Below, one piece after another: positions 21,689 through 34,500 of a stretch of 64,000 nt of DNA. The number at the start of each line of letters is the position of its first letter. Position 1 is the stretch's first letter. The notes beneath the pieces were generated by a model that had not been told where the DNA came from, made no database searches, and was given only the letters and a program-made list of their open reading frames with translations. Origin of the DNA: Sporothrix humicola. Taxonomy: Eukaryota > Ascomycota > Sordariomycetes > Ophiostomatales > Ophiostomataceae. The stretch lies in assembly GCA_021396245.1 (NCBI GenBank), contig WNYE01000011.1:248001-312000 (forward strand). The letters run 5' to 3'. The position numbers and the translations under genes were made by a program.

Positions 21689-23769
21689 CAAGGCAATTAA
21701 TCGAGCTATGGGGTATTTAATCTCACACATGATGCGGCGCTACGAGGCTTTGAAATGGGAATGCTCGGAATGCTGCCTGTTCATTGCGAATTGCGAGAGG
21801 CAAAGAAGACCCTGTTTTGCCCGGGTGCGAGGCGCAAGGAAAGAAGAGAGTATGGGGAGACGGGCGAATAAGACGAACACGACCAATAAGATGGGCAAAC
21901 TCGAAGATCTTAGATCATGGCACAGGGAGCAGAAAAGCAGGGTTCAATGGGCAAACAAACTCCAAAAAGGGCCAGTCAGGGAAATGATCACAGGAAACGG
22001 GGCAGACCAAGCAGAAGCCTCCGATAAATGTTGCCTTCTTTTTTGGAGATTCAAGAGAGATTTATTGTTCCCCGGTGGCGAAACAAGGCGAAGTGCATCT
22101 GCAGAGCGGCTGCAGGCGAAAAACAAGCCATAATGGAGGGGACCCTGAGCCAAGTATCCTTGGAGGAAGTCTGAAGAAACAGCCAACAAAAGCTGCAGCT
22201 GCAGCACAGCTCGCAGCTCGCCTTGCTCACTTACAGCACAAAGACCCAACAGAACCACCAAAAAACCAACAGACCCCCCACTGGCGCGGCAGAGCAGCGT
22301 GGGGATGTGCAGACCGGTGGGTGGCACCGTCCAAGGATGGAGAGGACAAGAGACGGTGCGGTGTATTTTAGTTGTATTACTTTCCTGGCGAGCCTGGCTG
22401 CCTGGGTGTGGTGCACACATCGGTGGACTGATGCATCGTGAGATGCAAAAGTAGGGAGCCACAAGAAGGAAGGAAGGACAGCCAAGACAAAGGAGGCAAA
22501 CATCCAACAAAGAGACGCACCGAAGCTCAAAGAACCAACCTGACGATGTGAAACGACCTAGCCTCGACCAAGCAAGCGGGTGAATACGGAAAGGAGGTCA
22601 AGCAGTGACGCCTCTGGGAAAGGTGAGCAGAGTGAGCCTCTTTTTCTTACTTGCTAGTTTTCTGAAGTGGAGGGCCAGGTGACCATTCCGGACAGACGCG
22701 CCAAACAAATAAAGAGGAATAAAGAGTAAAAGAGAGGGACATGGAGGCAAACAAGAAACGCGGTACGAGGCAGAGGCGTAGTCAGACACCACCACTTTTG
22801 AGAAGGGCATCAGGGCATTTCATTGTTTCCAACAGAATGGCACGAATGGGAAGGATGCTTCCCCGCATCTGGCAGTGATTTGGCCTGGGCGATCAGGAAA
22901 AGGCCGCTAGCGAGCTTTGACGCACGGAGGGCACCCAATGGGCTTGCACGGACTCGAGTGCTAACGTTTTAGTGGGCAAGCGGTCGACCGGTGCCTTAAT
23001 TTTGGCTCTTTGGCCTGGGATTTAGCGGGGAAGACCGCGACGAATGCAAAATGACGATGCCCAGAGATTTGCGGTGGGCTGTGTAAACTGTCCGACAAGG
23101 AAACGCAGTCTCGTGACCTCGTGATGTTCTTGCTCTGGCTGCTTCGTAACTTCTTCATTGAGAGAAGAGGCCCACTCCGTTGCCTTGGTCTGGAAGCGAC
23201 GATGGATGTTGTGCAATTGTGACTCTTGAAATGACGGTCAAGTTAGAGGCAAAGAACGATGAGAGGGAAAGGACCAAGGAGTCATGAAGCCAATGTCGCC
23301 TGACTAAGTGCAAGGATCGTGAGATTTTTATTTGCTCGTATGCTGTGCTTGCACGAGAGACGCTGTGTTTCGCTAGACTACTCGCAAGCGCCGGTTTCCT
23401 CAAAGGAGGGGAAGGCCACTTGCTAGCTCTGCCTGTTGGCTAGCAAGACGTGCAAAGCGCCTCGACTGCAACTGCCCCTCAATCCATAGCGCCACGCATT
23501 CATCGCACTCATGTCGCACTCATCGTGTGCCATCCTTCCTCCTCAGCCCTTTCGATCTATCGTTGACTAGTTCTGGCTCCTCTCGATGTTCTTCAGTTTA
23601 TTTTTCAATCCTCAGCCCTATCCTCGAGGCGAAGCAATGCCGACGACGAAGACTCCATTCTAGGCAACGGTTACAGGGACCGAGAGACCAAGACCGTAGT
23701 AAATTCCAGCCACACTCCGCCATCGTAGCCGGAGCATTGCGCAGTAGTGATGCGCTTCGTTGCGATGCT

Positions 23770-23807
23770 GGCTCGCTAGCTCGCTGGCTCGCTGGCTCGC
23801 TGGCTGA
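23770..23807. repeat. 8-nt tandem repeat (gctcgctg)
   Basis: About four and a half copies of an 8-nt unit, the first copy differing by one base (gctcgcta). It lies in the long gap upstream of the VWA-Vint gene. Likely a simple-sequence locus. Confidence 0.75.
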
Positions 23808-26650
23808 GTTGTCGCGATGCTCCACATCGTGGACTCGGAAGAGGCTCTGTCCGGCGGACCCCAGCCCGGAGGAAAAAAGGGCACACAAAAAACATGCTTA
23901 TTTTTGGCCATAGGGTCACATGGTCTTTTTTTGGGTCTTCTCTGGGGTCTGTTCAGCTTCAACTGACCCAAGGAGGCGGGCTGGCCTTTTCATTGGGCCT
24001 ATCACGTTTTTTGTAAACAATCCCTGGCAGAAGAAAAGCCACACAAAATCCTTTGCAAGGAAAAAGCCAATGGTGGCTGTTGACTTTCAAGGAGAACCCA
24101 AAACGGCAACCCGCCTTTTGCGACGAGTACGAAATACCCGATTTCTGGATCGCGAACCAACTCGTTATTCCTCCGAGAAAGCTCCCAGGCGACTGCAACG
24201 CTGCATCGCCTTTCTCCTTCTTTTGAACATTCTTTTTATTTCTCTGTATTTTTGTAACCTTTTCATATGTATGCCTCCTTTCTGTGCCGCTTTTGTGTCG
24301 CTTTGTTGACCCAATATAGCGAGGCTTTCTTTGTGGGTAAGGTGTGCCCGAGGGGCAGATTATGCAGGCTGTTTTTACATGTCGCCTTTTGTTGTACTCT
24401 CCCCTTTCTTTGTGCCATCTTGATCTACTGTTTTACTTTTTGGAACAACATCGTCTATCTTTTCAATGCCGGGCAAAAGCAACAATGAACTCTGCATTGC
24501 TGCCTTGGTTGCCCGACGCTCGCCGCGCGGTCTTTGAGGGCAGCGCAACCCATCGTGAGACCGGCCTAGACTACTGAGACTACTACTGAGATCACCAAGG
24601 CCGTCAATTACTCTAGACAGCCCGAGGATCCCTCAGCCTCATCGTCTGCGGCGTACGTCACCTGGAATTGTTGGAAGATAGGCCCAAAGTGGCGGCCATG
24701 CCCAGACTTTTTCAGTTTGTCTCGTGCTCACCTTGATTTTTCTTGCCTGTTCGGAGTATGCGGACGGAGTCTGCGTCGTGCATGATTCCGTAATACGAGC
24801 GCTGGGTCGGACTTGAAAAGTTTAGAGGATTATGATGGGAGAACTCGTGAGAAACGCCCAGCATGACGGGCGGCCTTGGAGTGGCGGGCGTCGTCACCAC
24901 CGGGCCGGTCTGGATCCGGGCGGGAGCCAGCGAGTGACTGCTGTCAGTGCTCTCGCTTCGTTGGTTATGCTCCCTCTTTCAGCGAGTCTCAGCTGGCTGT
25001 GCACCGTATTTCAGGGAGGGCCCGAAATCCAAACCCGCTAAAACCACCAAAACCTGGGCAAAACACGCTATTCCACCCCCAACTGCCCCCATTCTCACTA
25101 ACACCGCCTGTATGCGGGGCGTTCTTGCACTCTGATTGGCGTGCTCCCCTCTCTCCTTCCCTCTCGGGCTTGCCCAGACCCCCTGCTCCATCCTCATTGG
25201 ATCGCCTCCTTTGAGGCATTCTGCAAGGCTTATTCGCTTGGCGGGAAGGTGGACAGGGCTCTCACAAACACAAACTCGACAGGCATCTCAACACTTTTAC
25301 GCACACTCATTCTTTTGAGTCTTTTGCGTCTTTCAGCATTTCGTTGGAGCGTTCTTTTGAGATCTGATCCTTGTCGACCCATCCAGCCGTCTCATCCCGG
25401 CTGGAAGACTAGGATCAAATGGCCCAATCTCGGAGAGACCAAGACCCCAAGAAACTCAAATCTCGAATCCGTTTATGCCAGGCTCGCCAGGATTTGCCAG
25501 GATGTGTTTTTCTTTTCTGCTGAACTGAATGGAAAGTTGCATCACGCTAACAAAAAAGTCTAAGCAGTCAGTCCCCACGGGCGGACTTGGGAATATCACC
25601 AAAATAGCATTCCGAGGCCAATCTAAAGCGTTCTAGTACTTTTCGTCGTAAGCCGTCAACGTGGAACGTGGAAAACGGGAGAGAAAGAACGTGACTGCCG
25701 ATGTGAGATCTGGCTGTGCCCCTGGTGCCTTCTTAACGGCATATGCTCTTTCCGTCGCCTTTGAGGCTTTGTTTATATCCATCGTTCCTTCCATGAACAA
25801 TTTTTCAAAAGCAGAAAGAACACAAAAAGAGGCGACTCTTTTCACGAGAAAGATCTCAAAAGAGAAAGGGCGCCCTCTGGAATTGTCTGAAACTGGCAAG
25901 TGCCATCCATGCTTCTTGGGATCACAAGCTGCGACACGGGCTCCCTTCTTTCTTCTTTTAACTCCTGACCATCTGCACCCCTTACTCCGTTTCCTTTACA
26001 AAAAGCGTTATTTACCACGTCCTTCTCGACCTCGACATAACGTCTACTGCGAAACCGGTAACTTGAGCAACCACAAACAACCTCGTTAATCTCGTTTCCA
26101 ACTTATTTTCAACCTTTCAACCTCATCGACCGCCTTGCCAGACCCAGAACCACACCAACAAACGCCCAGGCTCTGAGGCTAGATCATATTGGCTTTGCGT
26201 GGCGTCTTGGCTTTTTCACCATTTGGCACCTTTTGGCACCTTTCCGCACCCATTTCTTTGACTATTAACTCGGTAGCCCGAAGCTCAGGCTCTCTCTTTA
26301 TCCTCGTGGCGATCACAAACCCCCATCTCTCCTCCTTCCTCTATCCCCTTTCTCATTAACAACTTTATTTTGTCTGGGGTGGAAAAGGGAACCATACGAT
26401 ATACGGAGCTCTCCCAATTACCCCTCGTTCCTTCCGTCTCCGGTTTTGCTTCACAACTTCTTTGATAAACAGACCAATACCTCCTTCCCTTTTCACTTTT
26501 ACACTCTTTTCACTCACTTTTTACTTCCTTTTATCAGGACTTCTCCTGTCTTTCGTTCTTTCCTATTTTGATTTTATTTTGCGCATTGCGTGCTCTTATC
26601 ATTGCACCTTCCTATCTTCTTTTTTGTTGTACCCCTATTCACAACTCACA

Positions 26651-29067
26651 ATGGTAAGTCCATCATCGTGCACCTCCTTGATTTCTTAGACAACTAACAC
26701 CAATTCCAGGTTCGCGTACCATTTTTAAACCCCAAAGAGGAGGGCAATGAGAAGGAGGATGGCACTCAGCAGACACTGCCTCTGAGGCCCAAGGAGGCCG
26801 AAAAGCCCTTATCTGTTGCCGTCCACCGTCTGCCGACAGAAGACGGCATTCTCATCAAGGTGACGCCGCCGGCAAAGCCGGCTGATTTTCCTGCCGAAGC
26901 GGTAGCGGATTCCGATGACGAGAAGCCCGCTGCCCCCCCCCGGCACGTGCCATGTGACATTGTCCTTGTCATCGATGTCTCTGGCAGCATGGCGGAAGAC
27001 GCTCCCATTCCTGCTGTGGAGGGTGAGACGCCAGAGCGCAACGGCCTCTCCGTGCTCGACCTCGTCAAGCACGCCTCCCGCACCATTCTCGAGACCTTGA
27101 ACGAGGGCGACCGCCTCGGCATTGTCACCTTTGCCACAGGAGTCAAGGTCTTGCAGGAACTGACACCCATGTCGGCCGCCAACAAGAAAAAGTCCAACGC
27201 CAAGATCGAGTCCATGGTCCCCGAGGACAGCACCAACCTGTGGCAGGGTATCGTGTCCGGCATTGGCCTGTTCAACGGCGGCAAGACCAAGTCGGGCCGC
27301 GTGCCGGCGATCATGGTCCTGACGGACGGCATGCCCAACTTCATGTCGCCGCCCCAGGGCTACATTCCCAAGATGCGCGGCATTGGCCGCATCCCGGCGC
27401 CCATCCACACTTTTGGCTTTGGCTACAGCCTGCGCTCCGGCCTGCTCAAGTCGATTTCCGAGTTTACCGGCGGCAACTATGCCTTTATCCCTGATGCCGG
27501 CATGATTGTAAGTCATTATACGCTTCACTTATCTTTATTTGAATTTGAAGAGTACTAACACAGTTAGGGCACCGTCTTTGTTCATGCTGTTGCCAACATG
27601 CAGTCGACTGTCGCCAACAATGCGGTCCTGCGTCTGACTTACCCACAGTCCGTCACAATCGAAGAGACACTCGGAGATACAGTCGGTCTGGCAAAGCCCG
27701 TCATCCAACAGCAGCAGCAAGTGCTCACAGTCGCCGTCGGCAATGTCCAGTACGGCCAGACGCGTGATATTTACCTGCGCTACGATATCGGCCAAGACTC
27801 TGGCGACCACGTCATTGTCAACACCGAGCTCGAGTACCGGCAGATGGGCACAGAAATGTTCAGGACCTCGGCAACATGTAACCTGGCCCACGGCATGCCT
27901 GCCAAGGTGGAGGAGGAAGAGGGAGACTTTGTTGAGGTCGGAATGGCTGACGACGCTCCCTCGCTGTCACCGGCGGAGATTGCCTTCCATGTTTCCCGCT
28001 CCAAGCTGTGTGCATTCCTCGCCTCCATCTTCCCCATGGACGACAAGCAAGAGCACCTTAACCCGCCATACAGCGTCAGCGTCGGCGGAGAGCAGCTTGA
28101 TGCTCTGATTGCATCGTTACCCGCTGCCGCCCCCGAACACGCTTCCGACCCTGCCTGCGCCGCGCTAATGACCGACATAAACGGCCAAGTGTGCATGGCC
28201 CTCTCCAAGGCCGACTTTTACACCCGCTGGGGCAAGCACTACTTGCCCAGTCTGCAGGGTGCACACGCCGTTCAGCAGTGCAACTCGTTCAAGGACCCTG
28301 GCCCGCTTTTGTACGCGGCCGAAAGTCCCCTCTTTATTGCCTGCCGTGACGCCCTCGACGGGGCTTTCGATACTCTACCCGCGCCCAAGCCTAGCAAGAA
28401 GACCCCGGCATCATTTGGCTGGGCACAGCACTCCGTTGGCGGCGTGCGGGTCCGTTCGGCTGGGTCGTCGATAAGTTCCTCGAACACGGCCGTCGACATG
28501 AGCCGCTACCGCAACTCGCGGGGCCCGTGTTTTGCCAGCTTCTGTCGTGTGACCCTGGCCGACGGTCGCAACATTCGGGTGAACCGGCTCCGCGGCGGCA
28601 TGCGCGTCCAGACTCCCCGTGGTCCCCGGACGGTCGCCGCCATCATGAAGACGCCCGTCAGCAGCATTCCCATGGTCACGATTGGCCGCCTCCTGATTAC
28701 GGCATGGCACCCGGTGTCGCACAACGGCTCCAAGTGGGTGTTCCCGTGCCGCGACCCGGCGGCCAACAAGAAGACGGCCGTGCGGTACACGGGCTCCATT
28801 TACTCGGTGCTGCTCCAGCCCGACGAGGACGCCGAGTCGCATGCCATCAACATCGAGGGCGTCTGGGTCGTGACGCTGGGCCATGGTTTGACGCAAAAGA
28901 CCGACGAGGACGGCATTGTGAACGATGACGTGCGCGTGCACCGCTTCTTTGGCGACTACTCGGCGGTCTGCCGGAGCATGGCGACGCTGGATGTGCGCAA
29001 GGACGGCCTGGTCGTTAACGGCGGCTCGGCGCGCAGCAATTTTCGCATGTGGCACACGAGGAAGTGA
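26651..29067 (+). CDS. VWA-Vint (von Willebrand A plus Hint-fold) protein
   Basis: Three exons: 26651-26653 (the start codon alone), 26710-27507 and 27568-29067; 766 residues. Residues about 81-262 are a von Willebrand A domain with an intact metal site (D90-V-S92-G-S94, later LTDGMPN). About 268-365 match the Vwaint linker that joins VWA to Hint. About 585-705 are a Hint-fold Vint domain. It begins CFASFCRVTLADG with C588 in the nucleophile position, and has T645-A-W-H648 as the TxxH motif 57 residues later, the spacing expected for Hint proteins such as Hedgehog. It ends around VVTLGHGLT. Vint domains are thought to cleave themselves; whether this one does is untested. There is no signal peptide, so it is probably intracellular. 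The C-terminal ~65 residues after the Vint carry no recognised domain. Start choice: ATGGTAAGT with ctaacacc...ccag acceptor gives MVRVPFLNPKEEG. Confidence 0.88.
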
Positions 29068-29351
29068 CCACTGCAAGGGAGGGAGTGAGCTTTGATTTTG
29101 GATACTTATTTTAATATTTTGGTTGCATCTTCTTTTATTTTTCTATTATCTACGTTTGTACGTCTTTACTTTACGTTTTTGCATTTGGATATCAGGCAAT
29201 ATGGGGTTTAATTATTGATGCGCTGGGCGCCTTTCAACAACTGCCTACCCCAGAAATAACGGAACGGGGCGGGGCATGCGGTGCAGTGTTATTTTTGATG
29301 AATTCATATTTCAAAACAAGACAATATTTTGGAAGCCCTCGTGTTCCTGAC

Positions 29352-30338
29352 CTAGCCTTTCCTCGCCTCTGCCAACACGCTGGCATCGATGAGCGTTGCC
29401 AGCGTGTCCCGACTCATGGCTGACCGCCGGTCGACCTTTGCCACCCATGCATCTTCTTGGACCAGCACGTCCAGCATCTTGTCGGCATGCAGGTCGCCCG
29501 TCCACGTATGCACTGGCCAGACTGCTTTCACGAGCGACGTGTTTCCTCCGAGACCAGATACGGAAGAGGCCACCATTTGCACAATCGCATCCGAGGGCCC
29601 GGCCGGGTCCGCAAACTGCGCCTCGGCCTTGTCGAGCAGTTTGAGGAACGCCACAATCTCTTTGCGCTTGGCCGCGTCGGCCAGTTTGTCGGACGTGCTG
29701 TGCAGATTGAAGATCTCGCTGTAGACCGAGCCGTTTTGAAAGACCGTGTGCGGCACGTTGGCCGAAACCATGGCGTCAATCGCCAGCTGCATCGTCGGCT
29801 CCCACATGCCGGCGGCGTCGATCGTGCCGTGCGCCAGCATGTACGGCAGCGTGCCCGAGCCGCAGGGGCTGGCCATGCAGATACTGCCGCTGACGACGGT
29901 GTAGTCGCTGGGCCCCAGTCCGCCAACGTCTTGCAGGATGCGCTCCACAAAGTAGGCGGCCGACGTGCCGGGCATGGTGCCGATGCGTTTTCCTTTTAGG
30001 CCTGCAGCGGTGGTGGCCGATGCCGAGCGGGCCACGAGCCGGTAGGCGACCTCAGCGACGGTGTAAATGATGCGCAGGTTCTTGTGGCTGGCAAACTGGC
30101 GGAGCGCCTGGGTCTCGGCGTTGGCGGCGAGGTCGATCGACTTGTCCGAGACAATGTTGGCGACGCCGCCGTTGGTGATGCTGCCAATCGAAGACGATCC
30201 GCTTCCTCCTCCCGATGCTTGGCGGATGGCCCAGAGCTCGGGTGTGTACTCAATGACGCCGAGAGCACTGGCAATTTTGAGGGCAGCCAATGCCGGCGAG
30301 GCGGCGGCCGTAATGGCCAGAAGAAGTGAGGTGTGCAT
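29352..30338 (-). CDS. Secreted substrate-binding protein of the SsuA/NMT1-like (periplasmic-binding) type
   Basis: Intronless, 328 residues. MHTSLLLAITAAASPALA is a clear signal peptide; an in-frame upstream ATG at 30380 would bury it, so I start at 30338. The mature part follows the pattern of bacterial ABC-transporter binding proteins for sulfonates, nitrate or thiamine precursors: a first lobe beginning LKIASALGVIEYTPEL, then LKGKRIGTMPGTSAAYFVE, then GTIDAAGMWEPTMQLAIDA. In bacteria such proteins hand ligand to a membrane permease; a eukaryote has no such partner, so the role here is unclear. Scavenging or sensing of a small anion outside the cell is possible. Its stop faces the VWA-Vint stop across 284 bp. 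The ligand is not predictable from sequence. Confidence 0.8.
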   Translation of the reverse strand: MHTSLLLAITAAASPALAALKIASALGVIEYTPELWAIRQASGGGSGSSSIGSITNGGVANIVSDKSIDLAANAETQALRQFASHKNLRIIYTVAEVAYRLVARSASATTAAGLKGKRIGTMPGTSAAYFVERILQDVGGLGPSDYTVVSGSICMASPCGSGTLPYMLAHGTIDAAGMWEPTMQLAIDAMVSANVPHTVFQNGSVYSEIFNLHSTSDKLADAAKRKEIVAFLKLLDKAEAQFADPAGPSDAIVQMVASSVSGLGGNTSLVKAVWPVHTWTGDLHADKMLDVLVQEDAWVAKVDRRSAMSRDTLATLIDASVLAEARKG

Positions 30339-31538
30339 GTCGTGTGTAGCTGTGGTAATGATGATTCGAAACGATACCACAAGATCAATGTCGGGAGAAA
30401 AGCATCGTGAATGTTGCTCATGAGTGTTTTCTATCTTCCACCGCCTCGCCTATTTGATGGAAATCTTGGAATCCCATAGCTGCATTTTCTATATATAGAT
30501 GTGCTCCTTTCCATTTTCGCCTCCTCATAGGGAAATTAGAGTGCAATTCAAGATACACAACCCATTCAATCACGACGAGGGGAAGCTCGACACACAAAAG
30601 AGTGAGAATGCATCTGCCGTTCATGGCCTACGTATGTGTATAGAAAATATATATTGGCATTCGCCTTTTGCTGCTGCTCTTATCCTCATGTTGCTGACTC
30701 TCGGCTGAGGTCTCAAGGTGAGGGGGAAGAAGCCAATATGGTGAAGGCTGTCAATATCGTGAATATTGTGAAATTGAGAATAGATTGTTATTGTTGACCA
30801 ACCAGACACACTCTATTTCATCGGTCATTTACGGCATATATATGCTTGATCCACAGGCGGAAGGAAGATTAAAGCTTGTGTGAGCAGGAATTGCCGCAAC
30901 CGATCCTGGGCAATTTGTTTCCGTATTCGTTTTTTGTTCTCTGTTTCCATTCTTCCTTCCTCGGCTCGGCATACCCCAGCTCTCGCCTACCAAGTAAGCT
31001 TTTCATTTACCCCAGGAGCAGGCGGCCAGACTTTCTTCGAACACGGCTATTTCGTTTCAACTTTTCATTTGGTTTTCTGTCTCGGCGCAATTCGCAAATT
31101 CAATTTTCCAATGCAAAGATCTTGTTCAAATTAAAGTGGTGGCTGTACTAGAAAGAATATGTTCCTAGGAAGGTGACGGAGTAGAGGGCAATCAAAAAGA
31201 AGTATCCAAAAGTGCCAGACTATGTAGATCATAAAAACACAAAAAGGCTGAGAGACGATGTCGCTTGCTCAAAAGTAACAATATTAACCAAGAAAAGGAA
31301 AGAAACAGAATGTGTCACTGCCATGCCTTTGATCCTCATCCCGCCAAAATATCCAATACATAACAAAAGAAAGTAACAAAAATAGAAGACAAACAAAACA
31401 AATAAAAAGTAAACATAAAATCATAGCTAGATGCAAACTCCCTGATGGGATGAGATATTCAAAGATCATAATGAACACGTTGTTGCGGTGTGCTGTTCAT
31501 CAAGAGCAGCAACTAATGTCATAAGGGTGGTGATGGGT
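30339..31538. other. Gap between substrate-binding protein and calpain genes
   Basis: No gene supported over 1.2 kb. Both flanking genes are on the minus strand, so this holds the calpain 3' UTR and the promoter of the binding-protein gene. The sequence is A/T-rich with no notable repeats. Confidence 0.5.
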
Positions 31539-34500
31539 TTAACCCCACATCATGGTATCGTCGACGACGATGAGACTGGTAGGAGGAAGCGACTCGGCCT
31601 TGGCGTTGACAGGTGCGGACGCCTCCTTGAACTCCTCATCGTCCTTTTGGACAATGGTGGCGTACTGGGCCAGACCATCGTCGACAGGAGCGGGAGCGGG
31701 AGCAGCCTCGTCTTTCTTCTCCTCGTCCGCAGACGGGACAGTCTCGGCGGGCTTGTCGTCGGCCGCCTTCTCTTCCGTCTTCTCGGCGGTAGTGTCGTCC
31801 TTGGAAGTCTCCTCAGACTTCTCCTTGTCGGCGGCCTTGTCGGTAGCAGCCTTTTCGGTGACATCTGTCTCGTCACCGTTGGACTCCTTGACAACCTTCT
31901 TCTTGTCTTTGAGGCCGGACTTTTCCTCCTTCTCCGTCTCGTACGACGTCAGGTTGCCGTCGTCTCTGCGCACGCGCTGGCCGCCCGCATTGGCTTGCGC
32001 ATTGTCCAGGTCCTGCTCGCCGCGCTCGCCCATGCCGCCCTCGGCTAGGTCGCCGCCCTCCATGACGACACGCAGCTCCAGGTTCTCGTCCTTGGAGTAG
32101 ACGCGGATGCCGACAACGCAGATGGCGTTCCAGGGGACGGGGTCCTTTTCGTCCTCAGAGTCGTCGTCGTCCGCAGCGGGTTTGGCGGCTGCCGTTCCGC
32201 TGGCAGCAGCGGCAGCGCGGGTGGCCTTTGTCGAAAAATCGTCGCTCGAGTACCACTCCTCCCAGTCCTCGAGGGGGCTGTCAGAGGAGTCGTCGACAGT
32301 CTGAGGTGGCGGAGGTGGAGGAGGCGACGGCCGCTTGACCTTGGTCTTGGTCTTGTTGGTGATGACGATCCTGCTCTCCTTGGCCGAAGAAGCAGAGGAA
32401 GAGTACACGCTACCCGACGACTCGTCGCCGCTCTTGTCATCGGACTTGTCCGACTTCTTGTCCTTGCTGGACTTCTTGTCGGACTTTTCGTCCTTGTCCT
32501 TGCCCTTCTCCTCGGGCTTGTCAGACTTTTCGGTCTTTTCGTCGGCCGTCTTCCCAGACTTCTCATCCGACTTCTCAGCCTTTTCGGTCTTCTCCTCGGG
32601 TTTGGTCTCGACCTTCTCATCAGACTTCGCTTCGGTCTTGGTTTCGGTCTTGGCCTCGGCCTTTTCGTCCGACTTCTCGGCAGGCTTGTCGTCTGACTTG
32701 TCGGTGGCCTCAGTCTTCTCGACCTTCTCTTCGGCCTTGGATGAAGAGGATTCAGTTTCGGCCACAGGCGGCACAATGACCAGCTCGCTACCGGCCGCAT
32801 CAAGCATCGGCTCGTTGATGATCTCGCTCTTGGGCGTGTCGAGGGGTGACTTTTGCGGAGTGCTGGCGCCAGACGTGGAGACGGAGATGACCTCGTCGGC
32901 AGCGGCCTGGTCGGCGGCGGCGGTGGTGGTGGAAGCACCCGAGGCGGAAGCGACTGAGGCAGCGGAAGCGGCCAGGTCAGCCTGGACAGAGGCTTCAGTA
33001 GGGGGGGTCTCCTTCTCCTCAGCCTTTTCAGTCTTCTCGGTCTCCTTTGTCTCAGTCTCGGCATCCTTCTTTTCGGCGACCTTGTCAGTGGCGGTTTCAG
33101 CGTCCTTGCCCGAGGCCTTGTCAGTCACCGTCTCGGCGTCCTTCTTGTCCTTGGCCTCGGTCTGGACCTCCTTGTCCTTGGGCTTGGCCTCGTCGGCCTT
33201 TTTCTTTTCAGCCGCTTCAGCCTCGTCCTTCTTTTTCTTTTCGGCCGCTGCTTCCTCATCCTTCTTCTTCTTCTCGGCGGCGGCCTCGGCCTCCTTCTTC
33301 TTGCGCTCTTCCTCCTTGGCGGCAGCGCGCGCCTTGGCCTTTTCGTCATTCTTCTTTTGCTGGCGCTTCTGGATGTCCTTGAGCAGGTGGCGCTTGGCCC
33401 AGTCCTTGCGGCGCTCGCGCTTGCGCTCGTCCGAGGCCTTGGCCTGGTCCGACTTCTTGCGCAGCTTGGCGAGTTCCTCGAGGTGGGCGGCGGCCTTGCT
33501 GTGGGCAAGGTCGTAGGCCTGGCCGACCTGGGCGAGCTTTTCATTCTCGACGCGCTCCTTGAGCTCGCGCTTGACAACATCCTCGACGGACAGCAGCTTG
33601 GACTCGCGCTCGGCGACGACCGACAGGAACACCGAGTAGTTGCCTGGCTCCATGCAGGGCAGTTCGACACTCACGGAGCGTTCCATCAGGTAGTTGCCGT
33701 GGGAGCGGACAATGTAGTCCTCGGCGTCGGGGCGGTCCTGCTCGTGCAGTCTGAACTGGAGGCGGAAGTAGTACTGACCGGCGAGGCCCTGGAAGTAGCG
33801 AGAGTCGAGCTGCGACAGGACGAGTACCAAAGGTGACTCCTTGGTGAGCTTGATGTGGAACTTTTCATTGTAGCTTGTCTTCCAGGGCACGTCGACGCCA
33901 ATCCAGCGCTGGCAGCAGAGCCAGTCCGGGTCGCGGAACAGACGAGTGCGGTCGACATTTTGGAACTTGAGCATGAAGTCCTCATAGGAGATCCAGAAAG
34001 TTGAGTCGCTGCCGAAATTGTGGCCGACCTCCTCCTTGGCCTCGGTGGTCCACTCCTTGGAACCATCTGACCAAGCACCCTCCCAGGTGCCGGCCTTGAC
34101 CTTACCCCAGGGGTTGCGCAGCTTGAGGAGGCGAGTGCCGTTCTTGAGCGTCTTAGCCTCCATGATGTTGTAAGCATGGCCCTCGGTGATACCGTCGCGG
34201 TCACCGTAGCCGCCGTCGAGCAGACCTGTGGTGCAGCCAAACAAGAACTCCTCGTTGACACGGCTCAGCTCATTGTCCCAGAAGCTGTCGGTGTCGAAAA
34301 TGTCCGACATGAGTAGTTCTGTAGTAACACCGCCCGTCAAGTCTTCCAGACCCTCGCCGATCCAGCCGCCCGTCAGGCTGTCGTAGTCGCCGTGGGCTTT
34401 GGCGTAGGCCTTCTCCATCAACGGCAGCCATGTCTCGTTCTGGTCCTTATTTTGTGCGAAGAAGAGGGCCTTGGAGCCGGTCTGGTAAGTTTTGCGGTAG

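Larger units (their letters stand above)
20370..26650. other. 6.3-kb gap between divergent genes, no gene supported
   Basis: Every frame is broken into short ORFs without codon bias or known motifs. The plus strand is purine-rich from about 20.4 to 21.0 kb and pyrimidine-rich from about 25.9 to 26.65 kb, so each neighbouring gene has a C/T-rich leader on its own coding strand. Simple tandem repeats occur at 21646-21688 and 23770-23807. Long leaders, distal control sequence or non-coding RNA are possible; nothing seen distinguishes among them. Confidence 0.5.

Noticed and set aside
21259..22133. ORFs of 128-185 codons in the 6.3-kb gap
   Set aside because: Codon use unlike the real genes and no conserved pattern; compatible with random open frames.
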